Assembly (NCBI GenBank): GCA_001579985.1
Contig: LRSR01014154.1
Span: 1-32,122 of the forward strand
DNA length: 32,122 nucleotides
Direction: 5' to 3'
Source: Hypsibius dujardini
Lineage: Eukaryota > Tardigrada > Eutardigrada > Parachela > Hypsibiidae
The notes beneath the pieces were generated by a model, which worked only from the letters and a program-made list of their open reading frames with translations, was not told the origin of the DNA and did no database searches. A program made the position numbers and the translations under genes. Of the stretch, positions 1 to 11,115 are shown piece by piece (within the stretch, counting starts at the first letter, position 1; the number at the start of each line of letters is the position of its first letter).

Positions 1-1030
1 ATACCCATTCACCCACGCCAATTATTGTTCAAATTTGAAAAACTGCCAAAAAATTTGGCTGAGAGCTGCTCAATTTTGGACTGGGATTATTCACCAGCAT
101 CAAGCTTTGAAAGGTCAAATCCGTAGTCTGAAAATGTTACCAAGTCGAAAGCGTTCTCGTGGGTCAAACAATTTTAGGAAGTTTCCTGCAAATACCCGAT
201 ACGACCCATTTCTTATTTGCAAGTCTAGCAAGCCTTCTGTAGGGACCATATGCGAACGTGGGGCAATGAAGATCTGAAAGTTAAGATAGTGACGTACTTT
301 ATATCATAGAAGAAGTTGATTAACCCAGTTGTAGTATACTAAGATAATCTCCCTCGGTCATTCCAAGACGCTCTGCGTTAATCTGTAATGTAAAGTTAAC
401 TTTGAAAACTGATGTAACTAACAATAAACAAAATACCTCAAATACAGTTGGTACATGCATAAGAAAAATGCGAGAATTATTTTGACAACTTATTTCCTCG
501 ATATTATGTTTGATATAAAATAAATTGAAAGATTAGATATTATATTATCACCAAAAACCAGAAGAGTATTATGACTAGGAAGCTATTCTTAATATACATA
601 CCATAAAGTCATGTAACCTGAGGTTCGTAGATATAAGAAGTATAATGACTGCCGAGAGAGAAATCATTATTCGCGTGTTTGGTACTTGAACATTTCTCAT
701 TTGTCTTGTGATCTCGGCTCTGAATTGCGGCATTGCGTAGAACACTGCTGTAAGCAACTAAATCGCCCTTCTTTGACTTTCAGGTCAAAGTGCCGGACAT
801 TCAAATTGTACTTGTATTCTGGCCACCCAAGACACTGCCGTACACTCGACACGTTGTTAAATTATAAACTTTCCGTCGGAGACCTTCAGATTTTATTCCT
901 TGCTGTCGTTCAGGAAAACCGATCCAACAGAAACATGATCGCCCGGATCAGGGTAATTCGATCGGATGAGAGAAAGGCCGCGACAGTGGGATAACGTTGT
1001 TCGTTTGTCAGAGACAGGTCAATCGCAATC
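1..1030 (-). pseudogene. G1: truncated C-type ANF-receptor-like relic (exons 4-8)
   Basis: This is a broken copy of the G3-type receptor, read right to left. Homologous exons are exon 4 (712-1030), exon 5 (602-648), exon 6 (344-382), exon 7 (196-273) and the start of exon 8 (about 62-127). Lengths of exons 5, 6 and 7 (47, 39, 78 nt) match the intact paralogues, and exon 7 still reads IFIAPRSHMVPTEG. Exon 4 starts in frame (IAIDLSLTNEQRYPTV), but the Trp codon after DRFS is TGA, and a deletion just after it shifts the frame. The exon 4 donor GT is AT (AG|ATCACAAG) and the exon 6 donor is CT. Exon 8 has a one-base insertion and homology stops near 62. Exons 1-3 are absent from the gap before G2. 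This is a dead gene; the left end runs out of the window. Confidence 0.85.
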
Positions 1031-1079
1031 CTAGCAAGTAAAGGGAACACTTTCCAAAAATATTCAGTATTTAAAAAAG

Positions 1080-1364
1080 CTTTGTATGCTTTGAATGCTT
1101 TTGTATGTTTTGTATGTTTTTTTGCCTCCCCCTCGCCGGGTCGGCGGGGGGTATGTTGTTGTCACAGTGAACGATTATCAATTCATGATAGTCTGTCTGC
1201 TGTCTTAGTCTACATGTACTGTAAGTCCCGGATGCAATTGGCAGAGAGGTAATTGACTGGGGAATTTCTCATTTTGCTGTTTCAGTACATCAAGCCGCGA
1301 CAAACAAGTGCATGCTAAACGCCCGATACAGCTATTAGTATAACGTTTGAAATTCGTGCGAGAG
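1080..1364. repeat. Repeat spacer between relic G1 and gene G2
   Basis: The stretch starts with Tgtatg-rich sequence and a C-rich/G-rich block (about 1085-1150) that reappears at the right end of the window (about 32080-32122). From about 1150 it matches 30155-30347, and from about 1250 it also matches 22770-22878. It therefore marks a repeated unit boundary in the receptor array. I see no coding exon here and no clear polyadenylation signal for G2. Confidence 0.6.
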
Positions 1365-4300
1365 TTAGGGACGTTTAACACTTCGAAAGGTGCCCAGATT
1401 AGAGTGGGTGATGGCCGAAACCAGGTGCATTGCTTCGGGAGCCAGGAGCCACCAGACTGATCCGTCCATATGCTGGTGAGAGAACCTATCGGTAGAAGTT
1501 GCGAGTCGTAGTACTGTAGGCCATACTCTTCCTAACAACGTTTGTTCAATTAATATTACCAGAAAATTCCAGTTCCAAATATGAAGCTGACGAGAACGAA
1601 AACAGCCGCGATTGTTGCGACCATTGATTTTTCTGGAATAGCGAAACAGATGACGATGCAACATTCCTTTTTCTCAAAAGGACACATCATAACCTCACCT
1701 AAGCTGCCGATGCAGCGGTCACCGCGGAAGCCGCAAACAGGTCGGTTTACTGGGGGACCGTTTTGACTACGCCAGATTACATTCTGCAGCGACGTTTGCC
1801 GAAAAGTATCGGAAACTAATTTGTATTGCCAAAAGATCTAATCAAAATCAGCAATATTATTGGTAGTACATGCAAAGGATATATAATGCGAACTGTTGTA
1901 GTCTAATAGTGCTTGGAATCAGTGGTTGATTGTGGTTGGTCCGTAAGGTATGGCTTGGCCCAAAAATCTCCTCCCCCCCGCTCCGCCAAGGGGTACAAGC
2001 TTTAATATGTAAAAAGCCTGAAAAATTCTAGCCCCCCTCCGCTTTCTCCCCCACTCCCTTTCCAAGGGGAGGGGCAACAATCCGGTCGGGCCAACGGCCA
2101 ATCCGCCACCAGTTCGAATTGTATAGAATTTAGCTTACTTCCATCTCCCCAGTCGTGGCATTCATTCTGTACAAATCCACATCACAAACTCGCATTCCTG
2201 AATTGAGTTACAAAACTGTTTTACATTTATAACAGAATCAGAGGTTGATGAATCTGCTGTTCAGGTATTTGACCATCACATTATGGGCTGTACCTTTCGG
2301 TCCGATGAAAACTGATCGCGAGTCGAGTTCGAAGGTTCGATTCAAAAAGCTTTTACGAAAGTTGGTGCCAGTCATAGTTTTCAATTGCCTCGATGAAAAC
2401 TGAGATAAAACCTGCAGAAAATCGATTTCAATGACAGATAATACAAGACTTCAGAGCATAATCCACGCATAGGCTTCAGAGGTTTAAGTTTTTATCGTGG
2501 GTTCAATTACTCATTGAATACGTTTTCATGCAAATCTTCACCTCGGTAACACTGCTCATCACTTCAACGGCGGAAATCGTCATATCGTTGATCTGTCAAA
2601 TTGAGAAAGCACAAATTCTTAGAATTAAATTCAATTTCAAAAACGGCAAACAAGCTGAACAATCTTCTTTTCATTCGTGTTAGAGGGACGTGAGGTTTAC
2701 TGTTTGGAGATGTACGCTTTTACGGAAAAAAGAAGGCCAGGAGTATTAGGTTTTAACTTATTTTACAAATTCTATGAAGAAACGTATGTGCGGCCATTCA
2801 AACATGAAAACAGACAGAAGATAAAAAGACTGCAAAAAATTTTCCAGACCTAATAATCGTATTTTATTTGTCTCCTTACATGAAAAAAAACGAATCATAA
2901 TAAAACAAAACATGTTTTTAAAAGGAAAACTCAAGAATTATTGATTATGGGATTGACTTAAGGAATCAGATTTGGTCAATAATTAAAACAATAATAACAA
3001 ACGGCGAACTCTCTCGTTTGTTTTCCGGATCATTCATTACACAATCACATGATGTCAAAAAGGGCTTTTGAGTCTGAAGTGACTGATAAACTAATTAAAA
3101 TTCATGATTCCAGCAAGAATATTTTTAAGCGGCGTAACAAGAGATGCAAAAAACTGTGATTGTGTAATTAAAGCTCACCGAACAGCCACCTGCAGAATTG
3201 TCCATTGTAACCGTGCGATTGTAGAAAAGCTGTGACTGGCTGCAAATCTCATTTATTAACGCGGTAATCACGTTCCATCGAGGAATGGGATTGCTGACAG
3301 TTACGAGGCTTTGGAAAGCGGTGAAGGCTTGCTGGAAAAGTAAAGTCAACTGGTTTGATTTTTAACAGGATCTGCACAAATTCGGCTGTTATCATCTTTT
3401 CATGCGTACATCGTCTGACGTGAGATTTAACTGCCACTGCAATGCATCTCCCGTGGGGACAGAGGGTGAGCGTGGTGCGATGAAGATCTAAGGACGCACG
3501 TATACGGTTAAAATTTCGTACGTTGAACGTGTAACCCAACGAAGCTTTCTATTTTTCTTTCTATGTGATTGAGGCAGTTTGGCACTAACATAATCTCCGC
3601 TGGTCATGTTGAGCCTGTCTGCTGTGACCTATAAAACAAATAATTTGAATGGTACAGCCAGTTCCTACATAAATTTTAAATATCTATTAAAATTAGTAAT
3701 TTAATAGATAATAGTGATAATTCTTATCAAACAACAGTATTTTTGTTTATCTTCACAATTTTTTATTTTTTATTCAATTTTATATTTTATTCGAATAATT
3801 ATTAATTTTATTAGTTTTAATTAATAAATGAATTTCAATAGTTTTATTACAGTTAATATATTTATTTATTTTATTAATAAAAATAATAATTTTGGCATAA
3901 GTTGCTTTTACAATAATAAAAATAATTTCGACACAAATATTATATTGAGCGCCACATATGAATCTGAAAAACCCATTCGTACCATGACATTCCGTAATCT
4001 CCATGATGTCGCCACAAACAGCAAAATAACTGCAACGTTAATGAGTTGTTTTAATCGACTGGGATACATTTTTCAAAAGTCAACATTACCTCGGCTATGG
4101 GTTCCCGCTGTTTGTAGTATACTTTCATAACCTTCATTGTCCGCACCAAAATACAAGACGTGCAAGTCGTCAATCTGGGAGCTCTTTCTGAAGACATTAA
4201 TGAAGCCACTGCACGTGCTGATATAAAATTGTCTGTTATCCGTTCGGTTGAGATTCACGTCTTCGCACAACAAACTAACGATCGACCATGAATATCGTTC

Positions 4301-5491
4301 GAATAAGGCCAGCGTCGCTTGTACCAGACTTAATTGGTCGGACGATGGAAAGGTCACAACCGTGGGGAACCGTTGGGTGTTCGTCAGTGACAAATCCATC
4401 GCTAAGCTGAAAATGACCGTTTATGTTTTTTTCAAGATAAAAGGTTTACAGCGTTTGTGTTTCAGTTACTCACACTGCCATCAAGGGAACGTCCCATTCT
4501 GTGGATGAAACGCGAACCAAGTATTCAAGTCATGCCACTAAGAGAGACACTTCGTTATTCAGTGGTTGTCTTTTTCTATTTACCTCTAGCAAAGTCGCCT
4601 AGAGCGATGACTTCGAGACTGCATCCTAAATTTGAAACAATTCATGGGGTCATACTCACACGTCAGTAAGGAGCAACACAAGATGGCACAAAGAAAAAAT
4701 TAATCGATTATTCCGTTTTCTTATTCAGCTAAAACTAAGTGACAAAAAATCCTCAGTGTACTCTGTTTGTCATTAAGATTTAAAATTTAGCTCAAATGAA
4801 ACGAGATAAATGGTTTTAGTAATTTAATTTTTTTTCAGGTTAAACCTGTAGTGACTAACAATTTCAGTTTAAATTTAAAAAAACTAAAGCTGAATAATCA
4901 GTGAATAAAATTCTAGTTCGGTTTCGGTTTAGTTTTTTGTTTAGTTTTGCTATTCCAATCTTTGATCAATCCGCAAATAAGAAAATTTATTTCAAAATAA
5001 ATTTCCAACACTTTTTGGAAGGTTTCAGAGCAGCCTCTCAAAACGTTTGAAACATTACAATCCACAAAGTAAATTGGGGAAGGATCCGAAGCCCATGCAA
5101 GTTCAAATATTTCTGTTTCGAAATGAAGTTTAGGTTGAACCAACAACTTTCACAGCCCACCTGGAGTTATGAGAACTGTAAAGTCCCCTGGATTATTACG
5201 TATCAGCTGGTCCACCTCCATGGCTAATATCGGCATTAATGCAGCGGCCTCAGGACATGAGTAGATACCGGGTTTATAGACAGATAATCGCCTGACTTGG
5301 CTCAAAGAGGTCGGGAATGTCCGCAATGCCCGAGCCAAAGCCACGTCGTATGCTGGACTTTGTGCGAAGTAGCCGTAGCCAGGGTTGTCCCCAATGATGA
5401 CCGATATAATAGAGACACCTCGACGGTCATACCCGAAGATGCCAAAAATTGTCAGGTGTAAATATACTACACTGTTCAAGAGTCTGTACAT
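1365..5491 (-). CDS. G2: single-pass ANF-receptor-domain protein with short tail (B type)
   Basis: I built 14 exons: 5161-5491, 4584-4625, 4474-4498, 4090-4406, 3983-4029, 3590-3628, 3410-3487, 3179-3331, 2542-2592, 2294-2399, 2139-2197, 1699-1837, 1560-1632 and 1365-1485. They total 1581 nt, or 526 aa. Exon 1 gives a signal peptide (MYRLLNSVVYLHLTIFGIFG) and the first lobe (IGDNPGYGYFAQSPAYDVAL). Exons 2-4 carry GCSLEVIALGDFARE, WDVPLMAV and TQRFPTVVTFPSSDQ, the usual ligand-binding fold of receptor guanylyl cyclases. Exon 12 has NGPPVNRPVCGF before the membrane; exon 13 is the helix (about residues 463-487). The tail is about 40 residues, with SVWWLLAPEAMHLV, then TAA. No kinase-homology or cyclase exon fits in the 330 bp left before G1. 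The family is known to bind peptides or other ligands at the cell surface; the ligand here is unknown. Exon 8 uses a shifted donor (see findings). Intron 11 holds a MITE. Confidence 0.85.
1920..2111. mobile_element. MITE-like element, CAGTGG...CCACTG family, in G2 intron 11
   Basis: It begins with a decayed CAGTGGTTGATTG end and closes with CCAATCCGCCACC, roughly inverted to each other, with C-rich internal sequence. G4 has only the right-hand remains of the same insertion at the same intron position (about 23440-23480), so it went in before G2 and G4 separated and was then partly deleted in G4. I found no clear target-site duplication, and the superfamily is undetermined. Confidence 0.6.
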
Positions 5492-5829
5492 TATAAAAGA
5501 TGTGGCTTATTTTGTAGTGGAACCTTTAGCAAAACAGGAACTCAATTCCTCAATTTAAGCAGAGATTCTGCGCCGTGTGTTAATGTGTCAGCGCGCCTAA
5601 ATCGTTTCAGAAACACTTGATCCGCACGTTAAATCTCGCGAAGCTATTTTGTATGGGCATCATGAAGCATGCTTTAAATCAAATTGAGCATGAATGGGCG
5701 TTACATGTGATCACATGATTGACATGATTGGATTTTTTCGTTTGAGCATGTAGTCTTTGCTACATGTGCTCGCATCTGGTTGACAAGTTTTACGCGAATC
5801 GTGGTTTTACACCTACCGCCTTTTGCTTG
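5492..5829 (-). promoter_or_regulatory. Upstream region of G2
   Basis: This stretch is closely similar to the region upstream of G4 (26749-27087), which suggests it was copied with the gene and holds the 5' UTR and promoter. The place where G4 has TATAAAAG reads as a decayed TTTAAAGC here (near 5671-5678 on the minus strand). No transcription start can be fixed from sequence alone. Confidence 0.4.
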
Positions 5830-6232
5830 TAGTGGTGGATTAACAATTGGGCTATCCGTTGTCCAAGAAATTTGCTGAAATTTGAGGAAAGCTCATTTGT
5901 TCTTCAGACTCTAAGTTTTTATTTTACATTTGGACATCGGTCAAACAAATAGTGTGAACAAAATCCCAGGAGGTGAAGAACAAAAGGGGAAAATGGTTTT
6001 TTTTCGGCTGAATACTTTATGCCGGCAGTGTCCAATAATTGGGGCTACACTTTTCTGTGACAGGAAAACATGGATGATCTTAAGAGAAATTAATCCCCAA
6101 TTTATAGCGGTAGGGCTCAACGGATGGCGTCAAATTATTAAAAATGAAGGGAAAATAAGGTGGAGAACCTTTAGCTTAAATCAAAGTGTCCAAATTTTCC
6201 ATTTGATTCAAGCGGACTTCAGTTCACCACTG
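5830..6232. mobile_element. MITE-like element, CAGTGGCGG family
   Basis: The ends are TAGTGGTGGATTAAC and AGTTCACCACTG, a worn inverted pair of the same family as 29951-30074. The matching element upstream of G4 is at about 27088-27688, so the insertion predates the duplication. Open reading frames inside are not shared with the other copy and are not considered coding. Confidence 0.55.
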
Positions 6233-7500
6233 TCTTTGCGTATGTAACGTACATATTACACCTACCTTTAAAGGTAGGTCAATGCTGAAGGCTTAATTCC
6301 GAACGAGGGAAGCTTTCTCTGCTAGCTGTAAATCGCAAGCACACAAGCATCAGGCAATATAGCCTGATTATGGTCTATTTCACGATCACAACGTCCTCGT
6401 TACATTGAATAGGGCAGAATCATATCTTGTTCGAAGAGTTCCGAGCAATTTCACTAAACGCTGGCATTCTACGGCCCCAGTCACCGTTGGTAGCGCGCCA
6501 AACTCGTCCGTTCGCCGGATAGTGGCTGCGGCATTGCCTGAAAAATGATCAATCTATGGCAAAAGTAAAGACCTTGCTTGTTGTCGCAAATTTGTGGCTC
6601 CTAATCGATCGAGCTTAAAATTTTCACAGAAATTAGTAGTCGTTCGAACATTATTTTTGGGATCGGGTTGTCAGAAGAAATTTTTAAGTACCGGAACAAT
6701 TTAAATCCATCTTTATCATTAAAACAGAAACTTTGAAAGAGCTCAGTTTGGTATATTTAACATCACTCGATCCAAGAATTCAATTTTTAAGCATTTGGCA
6801 TCGACATAATTATTGAGGACATTAGTGATAAAGAGCAATTGTTTAATTTTACTGGTCAACACTCCGTTCGCTGAATTCGTTGAATGATTTTGTTATTGCT
6901 TATCAAGTTTAGGTTTAATTCAAAGTCGCATCGTGTTAAGGAACTATGTTTGAACTCTTGGGGACGTTGCTGCTTTTGTGGTGAGAAAAAATGTCCATTT
7001 TTTTCTGGTCAATACGTGCTTCTTTAGTTGATGAAGACGTGGGATGGCATAGTTGCAGTTCGTCCGCGGATACTTCAACGGTCTCTCATCTGTTAGCCCG
7101 ATTCACATGTCCCGCACATTCAGTTTGCAACCTTGATCACATACATGTATCTGTATGCTTTAGCATGTGGATTCGCAAAAATGTTTATCCGGCAGGCTGC
7201 ATAGAAGCAATTAGGTGTTTGACAGGCATAGTGGCGGACACCTGAAACAAGCCACTAAAACCCGGTAGTGACAAATTCAGGGAACTCATTAACATCAATC
7301 ATGCTCACCGGAATAGATTTTAAGGTGTTCCTTGAGGTGACCTGTTGTTCCGGCACGATAGGAGAATCTTTTCAAGCTGCAGGTGTGGGGTTTCTCTCTT
7401 GAATTGCGATTAATATGAAACCACCGTTTCCAGAGGTTAATTGCGCCTAATATGGTATTAATGGAGTTTCACGTCCTACCTGATTGGATTTTTTTGTGAG
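6233..7500. repeat. Duplicated flank upstream of G2
   Basis: The region is alignable by eye with 27689-29757, for example TTACACCTACCTTTAAAGG near 6256 and 27712, and GTGTTCCTTGAGGTGACCTG near 7325 and its near match at 29585. The right copy carries about 960 bp more. Reading frames are not conserved between the copies (the 6991-7245 frame breaks in the right copy), so I regard this as non-coding duplicated DNA. Confidence 0.65.
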
Positions 7501-7909
7501 TTCTCAGGTGGGCCTTCTGGCGAAACCTGATCATCCATTTCTCACGTGAACCCTCTGACGTAACCTAAACACGCATTCAGAATAATTGCAAGCAAATGGC
7601 TTCGCACCTTCAGAGAAATAACAAACTGACATTTACTGAGATTATGATACAACAATGCAAAGGACGTCTGTCTACATGAGAGAAGTACAAGCCCTGGTCT
7701 AGCTACTTGCATGGAATAGGGCATGAGTGGCTAGACAGTGGCGCTGCTTAGTGATGAATCCGCATCCCTCTTCATCACAATGAAATGGATGTTTATCTGG
7801 AAATCATCAACGTAAATATCGTGGCAACTTTTCCATTGTAATGCTTAATATAATAAGAGCAGTTATCCGATCCTTCAGGGATTTTTTGTGGGAGGAGGGC
7901 CACTCGGGG
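7501..7909. other. Unassigned stretch past the duplication edge
   Basis: Similarity to the right-hand copy ends near 7500. I see no exon with family resemblance and no RNA gene in this interval. Confidence 0.3.
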
Positions 7910-8327
7910 GGGGGGTCAGTTTGTATGGTTTAGGCTATAAGTCCCCGTCCCCTTCCTTCTTCTTGCTCCTTCCATTTCAGTTTTTTCGATGTTGACCGTT
8001 GTTCCGTAACTTGATAATTTGGAGATTGACTTTTCAAACTCTTTTAAATTTCATTTTCACACAAAAATTGAAGCTCAAAATATTAAACCTTGTTCGCACG
8101 AGTATTGAGCGAAAAACAAAACGCCCCATTTTCCCCACCTTCGGTTTTGGTCACAACATTTACAAGACCGAACTCCAAATTTCGGGGTTTTTTATATCTG
8201 GTGTTATTATCATTTCAAAGGAATATTGGTCAGCACTCGTACAACCATTTATAACTAAAACGGGGAAAGAGGAACGTGAGTGGGACTTGCAGCCCAAGCC
8301 GTTTTGTTCTGATCAAATTAAAAAATG
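7910..8327. repeat. Imperfect foldback element
   Basis: The left part (TTTAGGCTATAAGTCCCCGT near 7929) pairs loosely with the reverse complement of the right part near 8285-8300 (CTTGGGCTGCAAGTCCCACT), and weaker similarity continues inward. This resembles an old foldback or MITE. The 109-codon frame from 7999 lies inside it and has no recognisable domain. Confidence 0.35.
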
Positions 8328-9742
8328 AAAGACATCGCTGCTCATTTTAGGGGGCAACCCTAATTATTGGGAAAATTCGTGAAAGGTACGTCTGAGTACA
8401 TGCGCGAGGCAGGATACACAGGTGGCCAGAAGATAGCGCTGACCAAACTAAAACAAACTTATTACAAGCTGTCAACAAATTAGGACTTGCAAAGCTTGAG
8501 TTATTTTCGACCATAGCATGCCACTGCTTTTATCATCGCTTGATTTCTTGATTACCGCAAATTTTGAGCCAAAAAAAACAATTCAACAAGGGAATTTTTA
8601 ATAAAAAACTGTAGTAAAGCAAACTTAATTTCTCCTGGAAGCTAACAATGGAAAAACATTCTTGCAAAAAAACAACGCGAGCCTTTATTTTGCCAAAATG
8701 TTGCAGGAGTATTGGAGCAAGAAAGGACATTTCTGCCCGCCTGGCATGACTTGCTAAAAACCCCGACTTGTTTGTACTCATTAATCGAAAATCTTTTGGG
8801 CATCATTAATTGTAGTTGAACATTGCAACGAGATTACCACTCCTGAATTGCGCAGGGAACTTTGCGAGGAAATTCTTGGACGTCCGAAGGCGGTGATAGA
8901 AAACAACAGTAGTACTCGAATTCATCAATGATAATCAAAATATTCTCGATAGAAATTTATGCGATCTCTGAAATTTTCAATTGTTATTAGTATCCGCAGT
9001 TCGGGGTGGAACATTTCAAAGGTTTTTCACCTGCAAACGTTGCACACTCAGGATGGCAGATTCTATGGAGGTGACAGTATGGGAAACTATATAAAACCGT
9101 CTTCTAGTCTTACCCCTGACCTGTTGCTTGATTGAAGACTAAAAGATCTAAAAATTGAAAATTTCAATGAGTGGTTTTCTACGCGCAATTGGAGCCACAT
9201 TTCCAGAAAACGCATACCTCAGGCGAAAAAATCTGGGTTTGCGCAAAGGGGGTGCGCATGGGTCTTTTAACATTCAAGTTTCCCTAGATGAGCGATCTGC
9301 ATTAAGGGTGTGCTAACCGTTCTCATTTGAGGGACTTCTGAAAGCCTTTAGTTTTAAAGGATAGTGAAAAATTAGCGCTGAAGCATCCATGCTTTAACGC
9401 GTGAGTTACGCTGGACAGCTAGGAAGGGTGTAATTAACCCGGTCATAAAATATTCAGTTACTAAATGTTGCTGGGAAAAACATTTCCGTCGTAATTTATA
9501 CCGATCGGACGCAAAACACATGAACATTCATTTTTGTAGTCTCCACTCCTCCAGTATGATAATAAGGCAGCAAAAACGCGCTACTAAAATTAAAGCAAGC
9601 TAAGACACCTGCTGATTCCTTTATGAAAATGAAAAAACAAAATTCTCAAAGCGCTTCCGACTAAAAATGACTTAAATAAATACAACTACCCACAAATACC
9701 AGATAGCTGAAGCAAACCAATTAGAACATTTGCAAAAATCTA
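8328..9742. other. Unassigned intergenic stretch
   Basis: I find no receptor exon, repeat end or RNA gene. The only mildly coding-like piece is on the plus strand at about 8818-8930, after a TAATTGTAG acceptor-like site, reading ELRRELCEEILGRPKAV and ending in TGA. It is a single short segment with no partner exons, so I do not call it a gene. Confidence 0.3.
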
Positions 9743-10644
9743 TTACTGTTGGGATTCGAGTAATTCAAACTTCTCTTTAGCCTGCTTCGTTGCGCAGTGA
9801 ATCCGACTAGTGACCCTTCCCTTTCCTGGAATTTCCTCCTTCTTGGCGGTATTCTTACTGACAAAGTAGGTTACGAAGTCTGAAACAGAAATGCGAAAAA
9901 TGATTGATTAAAAAATTACGCCAACAAATTATTGCACCAAGTATCAATGCAGTGCACGGTTTTTATCGCGTAGGATTTTGATACGGACTGGATTAAGCGG
10001 CGGCTGCTTGTTCCCCTTCTTGGCGAGAGATTGCTTGGCACCCTCTTCTTTCCAGACATAATAATCGTATTTTATTTGTCCCCTTACATGTAAAAAACGA
10101 ATCATATTAAAACAAAACATGTTATTAGAAGGAAAACTCCAGAATTATTGATTATGGAATTGACTTAAGGAATCATACTTGGCCAATAATTAAAACAATA
10201 ATAACGAGCGGCGAACTCTCTCGTTTGTTTTCCGGATGATTGATTACACGATCACACATTATTAACACGGTGATCTTGTTCCATCGAGGAATGGGATTGC
10301 TGACGGTTTGTTGACTGAACATTAGCAGAATGTTTTTTGGATGCGAGGGGGCGGAGCTATGGGTCATTTCTGCAACGTCGCTCGGAAGCCTAAACTGAAA
10401 CTAACCCAAAGCTCCGCCCCCTGGCATCCAAAAAAGATTCTGCTATGTCAACCAGTTCCAAATCGAATTTGGAGGGAAAGGATATAAAAATTTTTGAAAT
10501 CAAACGTTTTTCAAAAAACGACGTTTTTACTGGTGTAGGTTAACTGAACGTTGCAGATTTCGCACTGACATGTCTCTAAAAGTGTTTCTAATTAATTATT
10601 TTACCTCTTTCTGTTGTGCGATGAATTTTCTTAACGGCCGACAT
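9743..10644 (-). CDS. Candidate small three-exon gene, unknown function, basic protein
   Basis: Three short exons fit together in phase: 10605-10644 (ATG, MSAVKKIHRTTER, donor G|GTAAAA), 9958-10044 and 9743-9879 (acceptor TGTTTCAG, ending FELLESQQ then TAA). They total 264 nt, or 87 aa, rich in Lys, with no membrane segment and no domain I recognise. Exon 3 is the best supported, with a strong acceptor and a long coding-like reading. The exon 2 acceptor (GAAAGAAG|AG) has a poor pyrimidine tract, and its donor C|GTGCAC is weak. Intron 1 contains a receptor-gene fragment and a MITE, which may have replaced the original acceptor region. It could be a real small gene, a damaged one, or a chance assembly. 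Confidence 0.4.
10052..10308 (-). pseudogene. B-type receptor fragment (part of exon 8 plus downstream intron)
   Basis: The sequence matches 2848-3300 of G2 closely over most of its length, with an internal deletion equal to about 3057-3243 of G2. The surviving exon part (about 10255-10308) reads TVSNPIPRWNKITVLI, as in G2 exon 8. No flanking exons are collinear with it. It ends abruptly where the small inverted-repeat element begins. Confidence 0.8.
10310..10452. mobile_element. Short inverted-repeat element (MITE), about 143 bp
   Basis: Two arms of about 45 bp are inverted copies. The left arm starts GTTGACTGAACATTAGCAG and runs to GGGGGCGGAGCT; the right arm starts AGCTCCGCCCC and ends GCTATGTCAAC. 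The element sits directly against the truncated exon 8 fragment. A weaker relative lies at 17981-18190. It has no coding capacity, so any transposition would need help in trans. The superfamily is not assigned. Confidence 0.75.
10453..10604. other. Unassigned DNA inside intron 1 of the candidate small gene
   Basis: No feature recognised; receptor homology does not resume after the inverted-repeat element. Confidence 0.3.
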
Positions 10645-10949
10645 ATCAAATGCAAAATCCCGTTTTAAAGAGAGACTTTTATTAATACAATATGTAGCTA
10701 ACCACTAACAGCTTAATGAAAAACTGAATTTTTTTTAGGTGGCAGGAAGGAAGTTTAGTTCTATTACCGACTGCGACAGAGAACGATCGCTATTGCTGCT
10801 GTTGATTTTGTCCGCTTTCGCGGTTTTTTTAAATGGAGCTCTTGCACTGGTTATGAATGCTTGTAATTAATTTTCTTTTTCTAATTTAGGATCTAATGAT
10901 CACATAGTATTTTCCGTGAGTTTCGATTAAAATGGTACAATATGGACGC
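10645..10949. other. Upstream of the candidate small gene
   Basis: About 300 bp with no recognised exon. It would hold the promoter of the 9743-10644 gene if that gene is real, but I see no clear TATA box at a fitting distance. Confidence 0.3.
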
Positions 10950-11115
10950 ATAATTTAAGGCTTCAGAGTTTAAAGTGCCTTTCGTGGTTTCAATCACTCA
11001 TGAGAAGTACATTCTAGAATGCCTTTTCATACGAATTTTCACTTAGGTTATATTTTTCATCACTTTGACCGCAACAATCGTAAACCGTTGACTTATCAAG
11101 CGAAAAAGCACAAAT
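10950..11115 (-). pseudogene. B-type receptor fragment (exon 9 and flanking introns)
   Basis: Matches the exon 9 region of G4 (about 23805-23965) and of G2. The exon 9 start TCAACGGTTTACG is preceded by GATAAG instead of GACAG, and the frame then runs into stops; the homologous donor is lost. In the intact genes exon 9 lies 3' of exon 8. Here the two fragments are in the opposite order, so they were rearranged or arrived separately. Confidence 0.7.

Noticed and set aside
686-994. 102-codon plus-strand frame
   Set aside because: It is the antisense of relic G1 exon 4, which has clear minus-strand homology to G3.
3780-4130. AT-rich frames on both strands
   Set aside because: They lie over intron 5 and parts of exons 4 and 5 of G2; the Asn/Ile/Lys-rich reading reflects an AT-rich intron.
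8818-8930. Possible plus-strand terminal exon (ELRRELCEEILGRPKAV)
   Set aside because: A single short segment with an acceptor-like site but no partner exon, no start and no recognised family; likely chance.
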